Program-made: the position numbers and the translations under genes | DNA from: Extensimonas soli | GTDB taxonomy: Bacteria > Pseudomonadota > Gammaproteobacteria > Burkholderiales > Burkholderiaceae_C | Direction of reading: 5' to 3' | Assembly (NCBI RefSeq): GCF_029211265.1 | Contig: NZ_JARGEL010000004.1 | Span: forward strand, 1-64,000 | DNA length: 64,000 nt | The notes under the pieces: model-generated | What the model was told of the DNA's origin: nothing | Seen by the model: the letters and a program-made list of their open reading frames with translations, nothing else | The model's database searches: none | In this document: piece after piece, positions 19,796-28,669 of the stretch | Position numbering within the stretch: the first letter of the stretch is position 1 | Layout of the letters: every line of letters starts with the position of its first letter

Positions 19796-20197
19796 CTATC
19801 GATCAGCCCCCACGAGCCGCACCGTGTGCTCGTCGGCTTCACCACCATAGAAAGCGTCCAAAGCGCTGCGAAACACATCGATTTGCGGCGCCGCCAGCAA
19901 GAACAGCGTCATGCATGACCGAAACTTGAGGTCGTCGGGCGCGCCGAAGATCTCGTGCGCCGTCTTCTTGCCCGCATGCGCGAGCACGGGATGCGCGAGA
20001 TACGCCTGGGCCTCGGCCAAGTTTTGGAGCCCGTAAAACTTTGCCGTGGCGCTGCGCCCAAGCGCTGCGAGCTGTGGAAAGATGAACCACATCCAATGGC
20101 TTTGCTTGTGGCCGGCCTGCAGTTCGGCCATCACAGGGGCCATGACGGGCGCCTGCGCCGTCAGGAATCGTTCCAGGTTCAGGGCGGGTTCGTTCAT
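19796..20197 (-). CDS. DUF1810 family protein
   Basis: The 133-residue protein matches the DUF1810 family: LERFLTAQAPVMAPVMAEL, then AGHKQSHWMWFIFPQL, a YLAHPVLAHAG segment and KFRSCMTLF. The biochemical function of the family is not established. It ends 18 bp from element B1. Convergent with ftsY, followed upstream by the flavin reductase gene on the same strand. Confidence 0.9.
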   Translation of the reverse strand: MNEPALNLERFLTAQAPVMAPVMAELQAGHKQSHWMWFIFPQLAALGRSATAKFYGLQNLAEAQAYLAHPVLAHAGKKTAHEIFGAPDDLKFRSCMTLFLLAAPQIDVFRSALDAFYGGEADEHTVRLVGADR

Positions 20198-20209
20198 ACC
20201 TTCTCCTTC

Positions 20210-20752
20210 TCAGACCCCCGGCGGGAGCTTGGCGGCCATCATCTTGCGTCGGTCCATCCGGCGCCCATCCACGATGAAGGTGCCGTCACCCACCGCGTGC
20301 AGCATGCGCTGCTCCTTGCGTTCAGTGTCGAAATACGCCGCGAGCCCCTGCAGCACGACGATGTCGTGCTTTTCGATGATGTCCATGACCTTGCACTCGA
20401 TGTTGGCCAGGCACTCCTGGATCAAAGGCGCCGCGACATGCCGGGCCGGCGCCCGCGTCAGCGCAAAGCGGGAAAACTTGTCGGTGTCCGCGCCCGAGCA
20501 GGTGCCTATGCCGACCACCTTGTCAAGCATGTCCAGGGTGGGAATGGCGAGCACGCATTCCCGGTTTTTTTGCAGCGCATGAAAAGAATGGTTCCATGCA
20601 CCCGTGGTGATGGCAAAGACCGGGCTGAAGTCCATCACCATGGTCCAGGAAATGGTCATGACGTTGTCCTTGCCCGCGTCGTGCGTGCTTACGAGCACCA
20701 CGGGCCCTGGCTCTATCAGGGTAAAGGCCTTGCTCAAACTGAATGGCTGCAT
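20210..20752 (-). CDS. Flavin reductase-like FMN-binding protein
   Basis: The 180-residue protein has the split-barrel flavin reductase fold signature: PGPVVLVSTHDAGKDNVMTISW near the N-terminus, then FSPVFAITTGAWNHSF and ECVLAIPTLDMLDKVVGIGT. Such proteins reduce FMN or act in small oxidoreductase pairs. The start is the Met of MQPFSLSK; an in-frame Met seven codons upstream is possible. The substrate cannot be read from the sequence. Confidence 0.85.
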   Translation of the reverse strand: MQPFSLSKAFTLIEPGPVVLVSTHDAGKDNVMTISWTMVMDFSPVFAITTGAWNHSFHALQKNRECVLAIPTLDMLDKVVGIGTCSGADTDKFSRFALTRAPARHVAAPLIQECLANIECKVMDIIEKHDIVVLQGLAAYFDTERKEQRMLHAVGDGTFIVDGRRMDRRKMMAAKLPPGV

Positions 20753-20929
20753 GGGAACACCTCCGCGTCGCATCCTGGCAGTGCAGCAATTTTCACCCCC
20801 GCGCTACGGCGGCGGAAAACTTGAGTTCAGACAAAGCCCAAACCCCCATCGCCTGCTGTATCGCAGCAAAATGGGCGATGCGCAGCAGCCGCGCGGGCAT
20901 CGAAAGGCAAGAACACGGGAACTTCGGCC

Positions 20930-20956
20930 TTAGCACTCTATCCAAGCGAGTGCTAA
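20930..20956 (+). promoter_or_regulatory. CIRCE operator (HrcA binding site) upstream of rpoH
   Basis: TTAGCACTC, nine bases, then GAGTGCTAA is a perfect match to the CIRCE consensus bound by the heat-shock repressor HrcA. It lies 37 bp before the rpoH ATG. A plausible core promoter lies on top of it: TTAGCA at 20930-20935 as -35 and TAACAT at 20954-20959 as -10, with 18 bp spacing. HrcA would then block transcription directly. Confidence 0.93.
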
Positions 20957-20993
20957 CATCCTTTGTCAGCACACGAAAGAGAGGATTCCTGAT

Positions 20994-21926
20994 ATGACCA
21001 CTGCATCTGCAAGCACTACGGCACTGGCCCCCGCCAATCCCTGGGCGCTGGTGCCGCCGTTGGGGAATCTGGACGCTTACATCACCGCGGTCAACCGTCT
21101 GCCCATGCTCACCTACGATGAAGAGCAGCGCTACGCCCGCGAGTTCAAGGAACACGGCGACATCGAGGCCGCGGGGCGGCTCGTGCTCTCGCACCTGCGC
21201 CTGGTGGTGTCGATCGCGCGCCAGTACCTCGGCTATGGCCTGCCGCACGGCGACCTGATCCAGGAAGGCAACGTGGGCCTGATGAAGGCCGTGAAGCGCT
21301 TCGACCCCGACCAGGGCGTGCGCCTCGTGAGCTACGCCATGCACTGGATCAAGGCCGAAATCCACGAATACATCCTGCGCAACTGGCGCATGGTCAAGAT
21401 GGCGACGACCAAGGCGCAACGCAAGCTGTTCTTCAATCTGCGCTCGCTCAAACAAGGCTTCAAGGCCGACGCAGCCGATGCCGACACCTACCGCGAAACG
21501 CTGTCCGAGCACGAAATCGACACCGTGGCCCAGCACCTCAAGGTCAAGCGCGAAGAAGTGATCGAAATGGAAGCGCGCATGGCCGGCGGCGACGTGCTGC
21601 TCGACCCGGCCCCGAGCGAGGACGGCGAGCAGGCGTTCGGCCCCATTGCCTACCTGGCCGACGCAGCGCACGAGCCCACGGCGATGCTCGAATCGCGCCA
21701 GCGCGAAATGCTGGCCACCGACGGCATCGCCACCGCGCTGCAAACGCTGGACCCACGCAGCCGCCACATCGTCGAAGAGCGCTGGCTCAAGGTCAACGAC
21801 GACGGCTCGGGCGGCAAGACCCTGCATGATCTGGCCGCCATTTACGGCGTGAGCGCCGAGCGCATCCGCCAGATCGAGGCCGCCGCGATGAAGAAAATGA
21901 AAAAGGCGCTGGCGCAGTACGCTTGA
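20994..21926 (+). CDS. rpoH: RNA polymerase heat-shock sigma factor RpoH (sigma-32)
   Basis: RpoH directs transcription of chaperone and protease genes. The 310-residue protein has region 2 with GYGLPHGDLIQEGNVGLMKA and VSYAMHWIKAEIHEYILRNW, the RpoH-specific box QRKLFFNLR, and region 4 with a helix-turn-helix in LHDLAAIYGVSAERIRQIE. The RBS GAGAGG lies upstream. A perfect CIRCE operator overlaps its probable promoter, and an intrinsic terminator follows at 21962, so it appears to be monocistronic. Confidence 0.98.
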   Translation: MTTASASTTALAPANPWALVPPLGNLDAYITAVNRLPMLTYDEEQRYAREFKEHGDIEAAGRLVLSHLRLVVSIARQYLGYGLPHGDLIQEGNVGLMKAVKRFDPDQGVRLVSYAMHWIKAEIHEYILRNWRMVKMATTKAQRKLFFNLRSLKQGFKADAADADTYRETLSEHEIDTVAQHLKVKREEVIEMEARMAGGDVLLDPAPSEDGEQAFGPIAYLADAAHEPTAMLESRQREMLATDGIATALQTLDPRSRHIVEERWLKVNDDGSGGKTLHDLAAIYGVSAERIRQIEAAAMKKMKKALAQYA

Positions 21927-21961
21927 TGGTGCAGCTTCCATTGCGGGCTGCAAACTGATGC

Positions 21962-21990
21962 AAAAAGCGCCGCTACTCGCGGCGCTTTTT
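21962..21990 (+). terminator. Intrinsic terminator of rpoH
   Basis: A perfect 12-bp stem AAAAAGCGCCGC / GCGGCGCTTTTT with a TACTC loop and a T-run, 35 bp after the rpoH stop codon. Confidence 0.92.
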
Positions 21991-22038
21991 GTTGTAGCGA
22001 CGCAAGCTTGAGACTTGCCGTATGGTGGAATACAGGTC

Positions 22039-22055
22039 TTGCCAAATTTTGGCAA
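22039..22055 (+). promoter_or_regulatory. Candidate operator of the ParDE module
   Basis: TTGCCAAATTTTGGCAA is a perfect palindrome around one central base, 18 bp before the antitoxin ATG. Antitoxins of this type repress their own operon by binding such palindromes. Confidence 0.6.
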
Positions 22056-22073
22056 AAAACCCACACTTGCGCC

Positions 22074-22325
22074 ATGAGCACGATGAACATTTCTCTCCCT
22101 GACACCCTGAAGTCCTTCGTGGATGAGCAGGTCAGCCAGCGCGGCTACGGCACGAGCAGTGAGTACGTGCGCGAGTTGATCCGCAAGGACCAGGATCGCC
22201 TGCAACTGCGTCGACTGCTATTGGCCGGCGCGGCCTCAAAACCGGCGGCACCCGCCGATGCCAGCTACTTCGATGGCCTGCGGGATCGGGTACGCAAGAC
22301 CGCCAAAACCAACTCCAAGGCGTGA
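22074..22325 (+). CDS. parD: ParD-type antitoxin
   Basis: The 83-residue protein has the ribbon-helix-helix N-terminus MNISLPDTLKSFVDEQVSQ, then GYGTSSEYVRELIRKDQ, typical of the ParD/CC2985 family. The C-terminal part that neutralises the toxin is Ala/Lys rich. It binds its operator as a dimer and the toxin by its tail. The gene overlaps the toxin gene by four bases (GTGA). Confidence 0.92.
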   Translation: MSTMNISLPDTLKSFVDEQVSQRGYGTSSEYVRELIRKDQDRLQLRRLLLAGAASKPAAPADASYFDGLRDRVRKTAKTNSKA

Positions 22326-22651
22326 AGCGCAAACCTGTCGTCCCGCGTGAGCAGGCCAACCGGGATGTTGATGAGGCCGTTGCCTACTATCTGACCGAAG
22401 CCAATGAGGCCGTGGCGCTTGGCTTCATCGATGCGCTGGAGAAGGCCTACGGCCACATTGCCCGGCATCCGGCAACGGGCTCTCCCCGCTACGCACACGA
22501 ACTCAACTTACCCGGCCTGCGCGCCTGGCCGCTGACGCGCTACCCGTACCTCGTGTTCTACGTCGAGCATCCGGACCGCATCGACGTCTGGCGCGTGCTG
22601 CATGGCCAGCGTGACATCTCGGCGTGGATGCAGGAGCCCGACACGGTGTGA
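22322..22651 (+). CDS. parE: ParE/RelE-superfamily toxin
   Basis: The 109-residue protein fits the ParE family: a two-helix N-terminus with ANRDVDEAVAYYLTEAN, then GSPRYAHELNLPGLRAWPL and PYLVFYVEHPDRIDVWRVLH, which contains the conserved R-V-L-H near the end. ParE toxins inhibit gyrase. The start is a GTG overlapping the antitoxin stop codon. No sign of inactivation is visible. Confidence 0.92.
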   Translation: MKRKPVVPREQANRDVDEAVAYYLTEANEAVALGFIDALEKAYGHIARHPATGSPRYAHELNLPGLRAWPLTRYPYLVFYVEHPDRIDVWRVLHGQRDISAWMQEPDTV

Positions 22652-22737
22652 TGGTCGGGGCGCCTGGGTATATCTGGGAACCTCTAAAAACCCGAGGGAA
22701 AAGCCAGCAGCCCATTTGAGAATGGGCCTTTCCGGAT

Positions 22738-23199
22738 TTAGTTACCTGCCTGGGCTGTGATGAGCATGGTATCGACGGTGAAGCTGCCATCAGCCTCTAT
22801 GGCAAAGTGCTCAGTCACCTCAGCCCCGGCACGTTGTTGCAAGGACCGAATGGCCGCAACGTGGGCAGCGGCTGTCTTCATCCGCTCGATCCACGAGGAG
22901 AACTCCAACCTCAGTCGGAACGTCGTCGCTGTGCAAACAACAAAGCCTGCCGACCCCAGCATGTTTTGCCATTCCACCTGCGAAAAATTTCTCACGTGCG
23001 AGGGGTCACGCAACAGTTCCAATGTCTGCAACCAAGTATCGAGCAACGGGACACCCGGTGAGATGACGTCCATGAAGACTGCCAATCCGCCTGGTTTCGA
23101 TACTCTGTGCATTTGGGTAAGGCCGGCTGGCACATTGCTCCAGTGATGTGCGCTGTAGCGGCTGGCGACCACATCGAAGGATTCCGAAGAACAAGACAT
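22738..23199 (-). pseudogene. SAM-dependent methyltransferase (YafE-like), N-terminal truncation
   Basis: The frame encodes about 153 residues matching the C-terminal 60% of YafE-like class I methyltransferases: ESFDVVASRYSAHHW, VSKPGGLAVFMDV, LRDPSHVRNFSQVEW and FRLRLEFSSWIERM. The SAM-binding motif I half (roughly 100 residues in relatives) is absent. The homology stops about 10 bp from element B2, and beyond B2 are repeat C and an unrelated acyl-CoA dehydrogenase. It is therefore a truncated remnant rather than an intact enzyme. Confidence 0.85.
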
Positions 23200-23209
23200 G
23201 AAATAGCCT

Positions 23210-23375
23210 CTAGTGTAGTGTTCGACGCTATATGCGACATAAAACCGCGTCTTTTCGGCCCGGGCCGCGTTGCAAATCCTCGCGATACCACCCGGTATCG
23301 CTGCGGTTTGCGCCTTGCCCAGACCAAAAATCCATCGGCTTTATTTATCGCATCAAACATCAAACACTACACTAG
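23210..23375 (+). repeat. Palindromic element B, full copy (B2)
   Basis: A 166-bp unit from CTAG to CTAG, same orientation as B1, with minor differences such as TTTATTTATCGCATC in place of TTTATTTGTCGCATC. It marks the breakpoint of the truncated methyltransferase gene. Confidence 0.9.
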
Positions 23376-23425
23376 CCATTGATAATCAACCGCTAGAAGC
23401 TATCATTTACGAAGCGATCGGCAAT
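23372..23425 (+). repeat. Repeat C remnant beside B2
   Basis: AACCGCTAGAAGCTATCATT and flanking bases match the C repeat (AAGCGCTAGAAGCTAT). It lies between B2 and the acyl-CoA dehydrogenase stop codon. Confidence 0.5.
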
Positions 23426-23438
23426 CCCGCAGCAGGCC

Positions 23439-25259
23439 TCAAAAAGCGTCATTGGGCAGCGCCATCACGCTCTCTCCGCCTTCAACGATGGCGTCGCGCA
23501 GACCCGGCACGCGCACGAGGATGTGCTCGGCGTAAAAGCGTGCCGTGGCGATCTTGGCCTGCATGAAGGGCACGTCCTGACCCTGAGCGAGCAGTTCCTG
23601 CGCAATCAACAAACTGCGCGCGAGCTGCCAGCCGGCGACGAGGTTGCCGCTCGCGAGCAGGTAGGGCACGCTGCCCGCATGAACGGCGTTGGGCGAAGCC
23701 TTGCTGCCGCCGACGACGAAATCCACCACGTCCAGATACGCCTCGCGCGCGGCCTGCAGGCGCCGCGCCATTGCGAGCGCAGCCGGTGTGGCGCTGGCTT
23801 GCAGCGCGGCCTCGGTCTGCGCGATCTGCGCGGCAATGGCGCGCGCGGTCTGGCCGCCGTCGCGTGCGGTCTTGCGGCCCACAAGGTCGTTGGCCTGGAT
23901 CGCCGTCGTGCCTTCGTAGATGGTAAGGATTTTGGAGTCGCGGTAATACTGCGCCGCGCCCGTTTCCTCGATGAAGCCCATACCGCCATGCACCTGCACC
24001 CCCAGCGAGCTGACCTCCTGGCTCATCTCGGTGCTGTAGCCCTTGACCAGCGGCACGAGGAATTCGTAGAAGGCTGCGTTTTGCTTGCGCACCTCGGCGT
24101 CGGGGTGGTGGTGTGCGGCGTCGTAGGCCGCGGCGGCTACGGTCGCCATCGCGCGGCAGCCTTCGGTGAGCGCGCGCATGGTCATGAGCATGCGGCGCAC
24201 GTCGGGGTGGTGCACGATAGTGGCGCTCGCAGGCACGCTGCCATCGACGGGGCGGCTTTGCACGCGCTCTTGCGCGTAGCGCGCCGCCTTCTGGTAGGCA
24301 CGCTCGGCAATCGCCACGCCTTGTACGCCCACGGCGTAGCGGGCCGCGTTCATCATGATGAACATATATTCGAGACCACGGTTTTCCTGCCCCACGAGGT
24401 AGCCGATGGCGCCGGGGCCGCCTTGCTCGGCCACGCTGCCGGCGAGGCCGTCGCCATACTGCAGCACCGCCGTGGGGCTGGCCTTGATGCCGAGCTTGTG
24501 CTCGATCGACACGCACTGCACGTCGTTGCGCGCGCCCAGGCTGCCGTCTTTGTTCACGAGGAACTTCGGCACCACGAACAGGCTGATGCCCTTGACGCCC
24601 TCGGGCGCGCCCTGCACGCGCGCGAGCACCAGGTGCACGATGTTCTCGGCCATGTCGTGCTCACCGTAGGTGATGAAAATCTTGGTGCCAAAAATCTTGT
24701 AGCTGCCATCGGGCTGCGGCTCGGCACGCGTGCGCACCAGCGCGAGGTCGGAGCCCGCCTGCGGCTCGGTGAGGTTCATGGTGCCCGTCCACTCGCCGCT
24801 CACGAGCTTGTGCAGGTACGTGGCCTTGAGCCCGTCGTCCGCCGCAGTGAGCAGCGCCTCGATCGCGCCGTCAGTGAGCAGAGGGCACAGCGCAAAGCTC
24901 ATGTTCGCGCTGTTGATCATCTCCACGCAGGCTGCGCCTATGGTCTTGGGCAAGCCCTGGCCGCCGTGGGCCGGCGGATGCTGCAGCCCTTGCCAGCCGC
25001 CTTCGGCGTACTGTTGGTACGCCTCCTTGAATCCCGGCGTGGTGATGACGCGCCCGGCCTCCCAGCGCGAAGGGTTGCGGTCGCCCTCGACGTTGAGCGG
25101 TGCGAGCACGTCCCCGCTGAAGCGCGCGCACTCCTCGAGCACGGCGCGCGCAGTATCCAAGCCGGCTTCTTCGAGGCCGGGGATTTGCGCGATCTGCTCG
25201 ATGTTCGCCAAGTGCTCGATGGCGAACAGTATGTCTTTGACGGGGGCGTTGTAGCTCAT
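23439..25259 (-). CDS. Acyl-CoA dehydrogenase with C-terminal extension (DmdC/FadE-like)
   Basis: The 606-residue flavoenzyme oxidises an acyl-CoA to the enoyl-CoA and passes electrons to ETF. Conserved parts include MNLTEPQAGSDLALVRTRA, IFGTKIFITYGEHDM, the EMSQEVSSLGVQVHGGMGF segment and YYRDSKILTIYEGTTAIQ. The length and the extra C-terminal domain (from about residue 470) fit the DmdC-like 3-methylthiopropionyl-CoA dehydrogenase group, but annotation by substrate is unsafe. It lies 114 bp downstream of etfA on the same strand, consistent with its electron acceptor being encoded next to it. Confidence 0.93.
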   Translation of the reverse strand: MSYNAPVKDILFAIEHLANIEQIAQIPGLEEAGLDTARAVLEECARFSGDVLAPLNVEGDRNPSRWEAGRVITTPGFKEAYQQYAEGGWQGLQHPPAHGGQGLPKTIGAACVEMINSANMSFALCPLLTDGAIEALLTAADDGLKATYLHKLVSGEWTGTMNLTEPQAGSDLALVRTRAEPQPDGSYKIFGTKIFITYGEHDMAENIVHLVLARVQGAPEGVKGISLFVVPKFLVNKDGSLGARNDVQCVSIEHKLGIKASPTAVLQYGDGLAGSVAEQGGPGAIGYLVGQENRGLEYMFIMMNAARYAVGVQGVAIAERAYQKAARYAQERVQSRPVDGSVPASATIVHHPDVRRMLMTMRALTEGCRAMATVAAAAYDAAHHHPDAEVRKQNAAFYEFLVPLVKGYSTEMSQEVSSLGVQVHGGMGFIEETGAAQYYRDSKILTIYEGTTAIQANDLVGRKTARDGGQTARAIAAQIAQTEAALQASATPAALAMARRLQAAREAYLDVVDFVVGGSKASPNAVHAGSVPYLLASGNLVAGWQLARSLLIAQELLAQGQDVPFMQAKIATARFYAEHILVRVPGLRDAIVEGGESVMALPNDAF

Positions 25260-25373
25260 GGGGGCTCCGGGAATGAGAGAGAAAACGACAAGAGGGCACC
25301 GCGAACGATGCCCTCCTTTTTTGTGTGTCAGGCATACCGACGCGAGGCCGGCAGAGGCGCGAAGCTTACAGCG

Positions 25374-26306
25374 TTAAAGCGCCTTGACCAGTTCCGGCAC
25401 GGCCTGGAACAGATCGGCCTCGAGGCCGTAGTCGGCCACGCTGAAGATCGGCGCTTCGGGGTCCTTGTTGATGGCCACGATGACCTTGGAGTCCTTCATG
25501 CCGGCCAAGTGCTGGATGGCGCCCGAAATACCACAGGCGACATAGAGCTGCGGCGCGACGATCTTGCCGGTCTGGCCCACCTGCAGGTCGTTGGCGGCAT
25601 AGCCGGCATCGACGGCGGCGCGGCTCGCGCCGATGGCGGCGCCGAGCTTGTCGGCCAGCGGCGGGATCACTTCGTCGAATTTTTCTTTACTGCCCAGGGC
25701 CCGGCCGCCCGAGACCACGATCTTGGCCGCGGTGAGTTCGGGGCGTTCGCTCTTGACGATTTCGCTGCCCTGGAAGCTGCTCTTGCCCGAGTCGGCCACC
25801 GCAGCCACGGTTTCGACCGCGGCGCTGCCGCCCGTGGCGGGCGCAGCATCGAAGCCTGTGGTGCGCACGGTGATAACCTTCACGGCGTCGGCGCTTTGCA
25901 CCGTGGCGATGGCGTTGCCGGCATAAATGGGGCGTTCGAAGGTGTCGGGTGACACGACCTTGATGATGTCGCTGATCTGCGCCGCGTCGAGCTTGGCCGC
26001 GACGCGCGGGGCGACGTTCTTGCCGCCGGCCGTGGCCGGAAACAGGATGTGTGTGTAGTTGCCCGCAATGGCGACCACCTGGGCCGCCACGTTTTCGGCC
26101 AGGCCATGCGCGAGGCTTGCGCCGTCGGCGTGGATCACCTTGGCCACGCCGGCGATCTGCGCGGCGGCGGCAGCAGCGCCAGCGGCGTTGTGGCCGGCGA
26201 CGAGCACGTGCACGTCAGCGCCGCAGGCCTTGCCTGCGGTGACGGTGTTCAGGGTGGACGCCTTGATGCTGGCGTTGTCGTGGTCGGCGACGATGAGAAC
26301 GGTCAT
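25374..26306 (-). CDS. etfA: Electron transfer flavoprotein alpha subunit
   Basis: EtfA carries FAD and, with EtfB, transfers electrons from acyl-CoA dehydrogenases to ETF-ubiquinone oxidoreductase. The 310-residue protein has the C-terminal FAD-binding motif [38 protein letters not shown] and [16 protein letters not shown]. It lies 13 bp downstream of etfB, in one operon. Confidence 0.98.
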   Translation of the reverse strand: MTVLIVADHDNASIKASTLNTVTAGKACGADVHVLVAGHNAAGAAAAAAQIAGVAKVIHADGASLAHGLAENVAAQVVAIAGNYTHILFPATAGGKNVAPRVAAKLDAAQISDIIKVVSPDTFERPIYAGNAIATVQSADAVKVITVRTTGFDAAPATGGSAAVETVAAVADSGKSSFQGSEIVKSERPELTAAKIVVSGGRALGSKEKFDEVIPPLADKLGAAIGASRAAVDAGYAANDLQVGQTGKIVAPQLYVACGISGAIQHLAGMKDSKVIVAINKDPEAPIFSVADYGLEADLFQAVPELVKAL

Positions 26307-26319
26307 TTGCTTGAACTCC

Positions 26320-27069
26320 TTAGATCACTTTGGCTTCGTTCTTGAGCTTGTCCACCAGCGTGGCGACGTCGGGCACCTTGATGCCGGCGCCGCGCTTGGG
26401 CGGCTCGCTGACCTTGAGGGTCTTGAGGCGCGGCGTGACATCGACGCCCAGGTCTGCGGGCTTGAAGGTGTCGAGCTGCTTTTTCTTGGCCTTCATGATG
26501 TTGGGCAGGGTGACGTAGCGCGGCTCGTTGAGGCGCAGGTCGGTGGTGATGACCGCGGGCAGCGCGAGTTCGAGCACTTCGAGGCCGCCGTCGATTTCGC
26601 GCGTCACGCGCAGCTTGTCGCCCGTCACTTCGACCTTGCTCGCAAAGGTGGCCTGCGGCAGGTCGGCCAGCGCGGCGAGCATCTGGCCCGTCTGGTTGGC
26701 GTCATCGTCGATGGCCTGCTTGCCGACGATGATGAGGCCCGGTTGCTCTTTGTCCGCGATGGCCTTGAGCAGCTTGGCGACGGCCAGAGGTTGCAGTTCG
26801 GCATCGGTTTCGACCAGGATGCCGCGATCGGCGCCTATGGCCATGGCCGTGCGCAGGGTTTCCTGGCAGGCCGCGACGCCGCAAGAGACGGCGATGACCT
26901 CGGTCACCACGCCCTTTTCCTTCAGGCGTACGGCTTCTTCTACGGCGATTTCGTCAAACGGGTTCATGCTCATCTTGACGTTGGCAATGTCCACACCGGT
27001 ACCGTCCGACTTGACCCGGACTTTGACGTTGTAGTCCACCACGCGTTTGACAGGAACTAAGACCTTCAT
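26320..27069 (-). CDS. etfB: Electron transfer flavoprotein beta subunit
   Basis: EtfB is the AMP-binding partner of EtfA. The 249-residue protein begins [19 protein letters not shown], has [36 protein letters not shown] and the family signature near the C-terminus, including [20 protein letters not shown]. It is the first gene of the etfB-etfA operon. The 208-bp upstream gap holds the promoter; I could not place it with confidence. Confidence 0.98.
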   Translation of the reverse strand: MKVLVPVKRVVDYNVKVRVKSDGTGVDIANVKMSMNPFDEIAVEEAVRLKEKGVVTEVIAVSCGVAACQETLRTAMAIGADRGILVETDAELQPLAVAKLLKAIADKEQPGLIIVGKQAIDDDANQTGQMLAALADLPQATFASKVEVTGDKLRVTREIDGGLEVLELALPAVITTDLRLNEPRYVTLPNIMKAKKKQLDTFKPADLGVDVTPRLKTLKVSEPPKRGAGIKVPDVATLVDKLKNEAKVI

Positions 27070-27277
27070 TACTGCGACTCCTTGATGGGGTTGGATGAAT
27101 TCGAATGCTTGTTAGGTTGAGCCGTCGATTCTAATGGCGCGCGCAAAACATGCCCCAAAACCCTGGAGCCTGAGTGCGTCAAGCACGCCCGCCGCCATGC
27201 GCTGAAAAAATAGAACGGTCGTGCGTTTTTGTGCGGGCGATTATAGGCGAGCGCCCTCGCTGCGGGACTGCGCCAGA

Positions 27278-28633
27278 TCACACGGTGGGCTCTGCGGCAG
27301 CGCCAGCGGGCCGCTGGGCAGCAAGATCACCCGCGCCAGGCGCCTCTGCATCGGCCGCCTGCCAATGCACCACGCGCTGCGGGTAGGGAATGTCTATGCC
27401 GTGCGCGCGCAGAGCGCGCAAAACGGCCAGATTGATTTCGGAGCGCAGGTTGAGCACGCCGTTTTCGGGGTCCACGATCCAAAAGCCTATGGTGAATTCG
27501 AGCCCGTCGGCGCCAAAGGCCGATAAGGCCACGCTGGGCGCAGGGTCGCGCAGCACGCGCGGGCTCACGAGCGCGGCTTCGGCAAGCAGGCGCATGACCA
27601 GGTCCACATCGCTGTCGTAGCCCACGCTGACCACCGTGGAATGCCACACGCGCGGGTCGGCGAGCGAGAGGTTTTCCACGCGCTGGGTGATGAGCATTTC
27701 ATTGGGCACGATGGATTCGCGCCCCACGGCCGAGCGGATCAGTGTGTAGCGGCCCGCGATGTCGGTGATGCGCCCTTCGAAACTGTCGATGCGCACGTTG
27801 TCGCCTATGCGCACGCTGCGCTCGGCCAGGATGACGAAGCCGCTCACGTAGTTGGCGGCGAGCTTTTGCAAGCCGAAACCTATGCCCACGCCGAGCGCGC
27901 CGCCGAACACCGACAAGGCCGTGAGGTCTATGCCCACGGCCGAGAGCGCCAGCACCAGGCCCAGAAACAGCAGCAGCGCGCGCAAGGCATTGCTCAGCGC
28001 CTTGCGCACCGAGAGCACGCTGCCGGTGGCCGAGCGCAGCAGGCGCGCCTCGATGGCCGAAGATATCCACAGCGTGACGAGCAGCACGGCGCCCGTCGTG
28101 AGCACGCCTTCGAGCAAGGTGCGCACCGACATGCGCGCACCGCCCACCTTCCAGCTGATGTCGTCGAGCTCCTGCAGCACGCGCGGCAGCAGGCCCGTGA
28201 CCCACAGCACCATGACTAACCACGCAAGCCACGAAATGGTGCGCTCCATGGGTCGCACCCAGGGCGAGCTGGGGAACGCCACCTGCAGCACCTTGACGCC
28301 CACGCGGATCACCACGAGTGCGATCAGCACGGGGATCACGAGCTTGAAAGCCGCGAGCGAAATCCACTCGAGCAGCAGCGCGCGCGCCACGTAGCCCAGG
28401 CCCAGCAGCACGAGGGGAAACAGGGCGCCATCGACCACTTTGCGCCCAAGCAGAATCGAAGGTCGGCCATCGTTCGTATAGCCAAAGGCCCGACGCAGCG
28501 CCGCCACGGCCAGCCACGCGAGGCCCACGCACAAGGCCAGCGCGGCGAGTTCGATGAGCACCGTGGGGTGAAAAAAAGAGCGCAGCAGATGCTCGATCTG
28601 CGCGAGCGCGGGGGGCGGTGGTGTCTTGACCAT
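27278..28633 (-). CDS. MscS-family mechanosensitive ion channel
   Basis: The 451-residue inner-membrane protein has several membrane segments (about residues 25-50, 70-90, 95-115, 130-150, 180-200, 215-240) followed by the conserved MscS pore helix and beta domain, with GGALGVGIGFGLQKLAANYVSG and RSVRIGDNVRIDSFEG, then SIVPNEMLITQRVENLS. Such channels open upon membrane tension to release osmolytes. The long N-terminus is typical of larger MscS paralogues (YbdG/MscM-like). Confidence 0.94.
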   Translation of the reverse strand: MVKTPPPPALAQIEHLLRSFFHPTVLIELAALALCVGLAWLAVAALRRAFGYTNDGRPSILLGRKVVDGALFPLVLLGLGYVARALLLEWISLAAFKLVIPVLIALVVIRVGVKVLQVAFPSSPWVRPMERTISWLAWLVMVLWVTGLLPRVLQELDDISWKVGGARMSVRTLLEGVLTTGAVLLVTLWISSAIEARLLRSATGSVLSVRKALSNALRALLLFLGLVLALSAVGIDLTALSVFGGALGVGIGFGLQKLAANYVSGFVILAERSVRIGDNVRIDSFEGRITDIAGRYTLIRSAVGRESIVPNEMLITQRVENLSLADPRVWHSTVVSVGYDSDVDLVMRLLAEAALVSPRVLRDPAPSVALSAFGADGLEFTIGFWIVDPENGVLNLRSEINLAVLRALRAHGIDIPYPQRVVHWQAADAEAPGAGDLAAQRPAGAAAEPTV

Positions 28634-28669
28634 TCAGCCTCGTACTATCAATCCTGGGTCAGCCAGGGC

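Noticed and set aside
25292-25322. Hairpin with T-run between the acyl-CoA dehydrogenase and etfA genes
   Set aside because: The T-run faces the plus strand while both neighbours are transcribed on the minus strand, so it is not their terminator.
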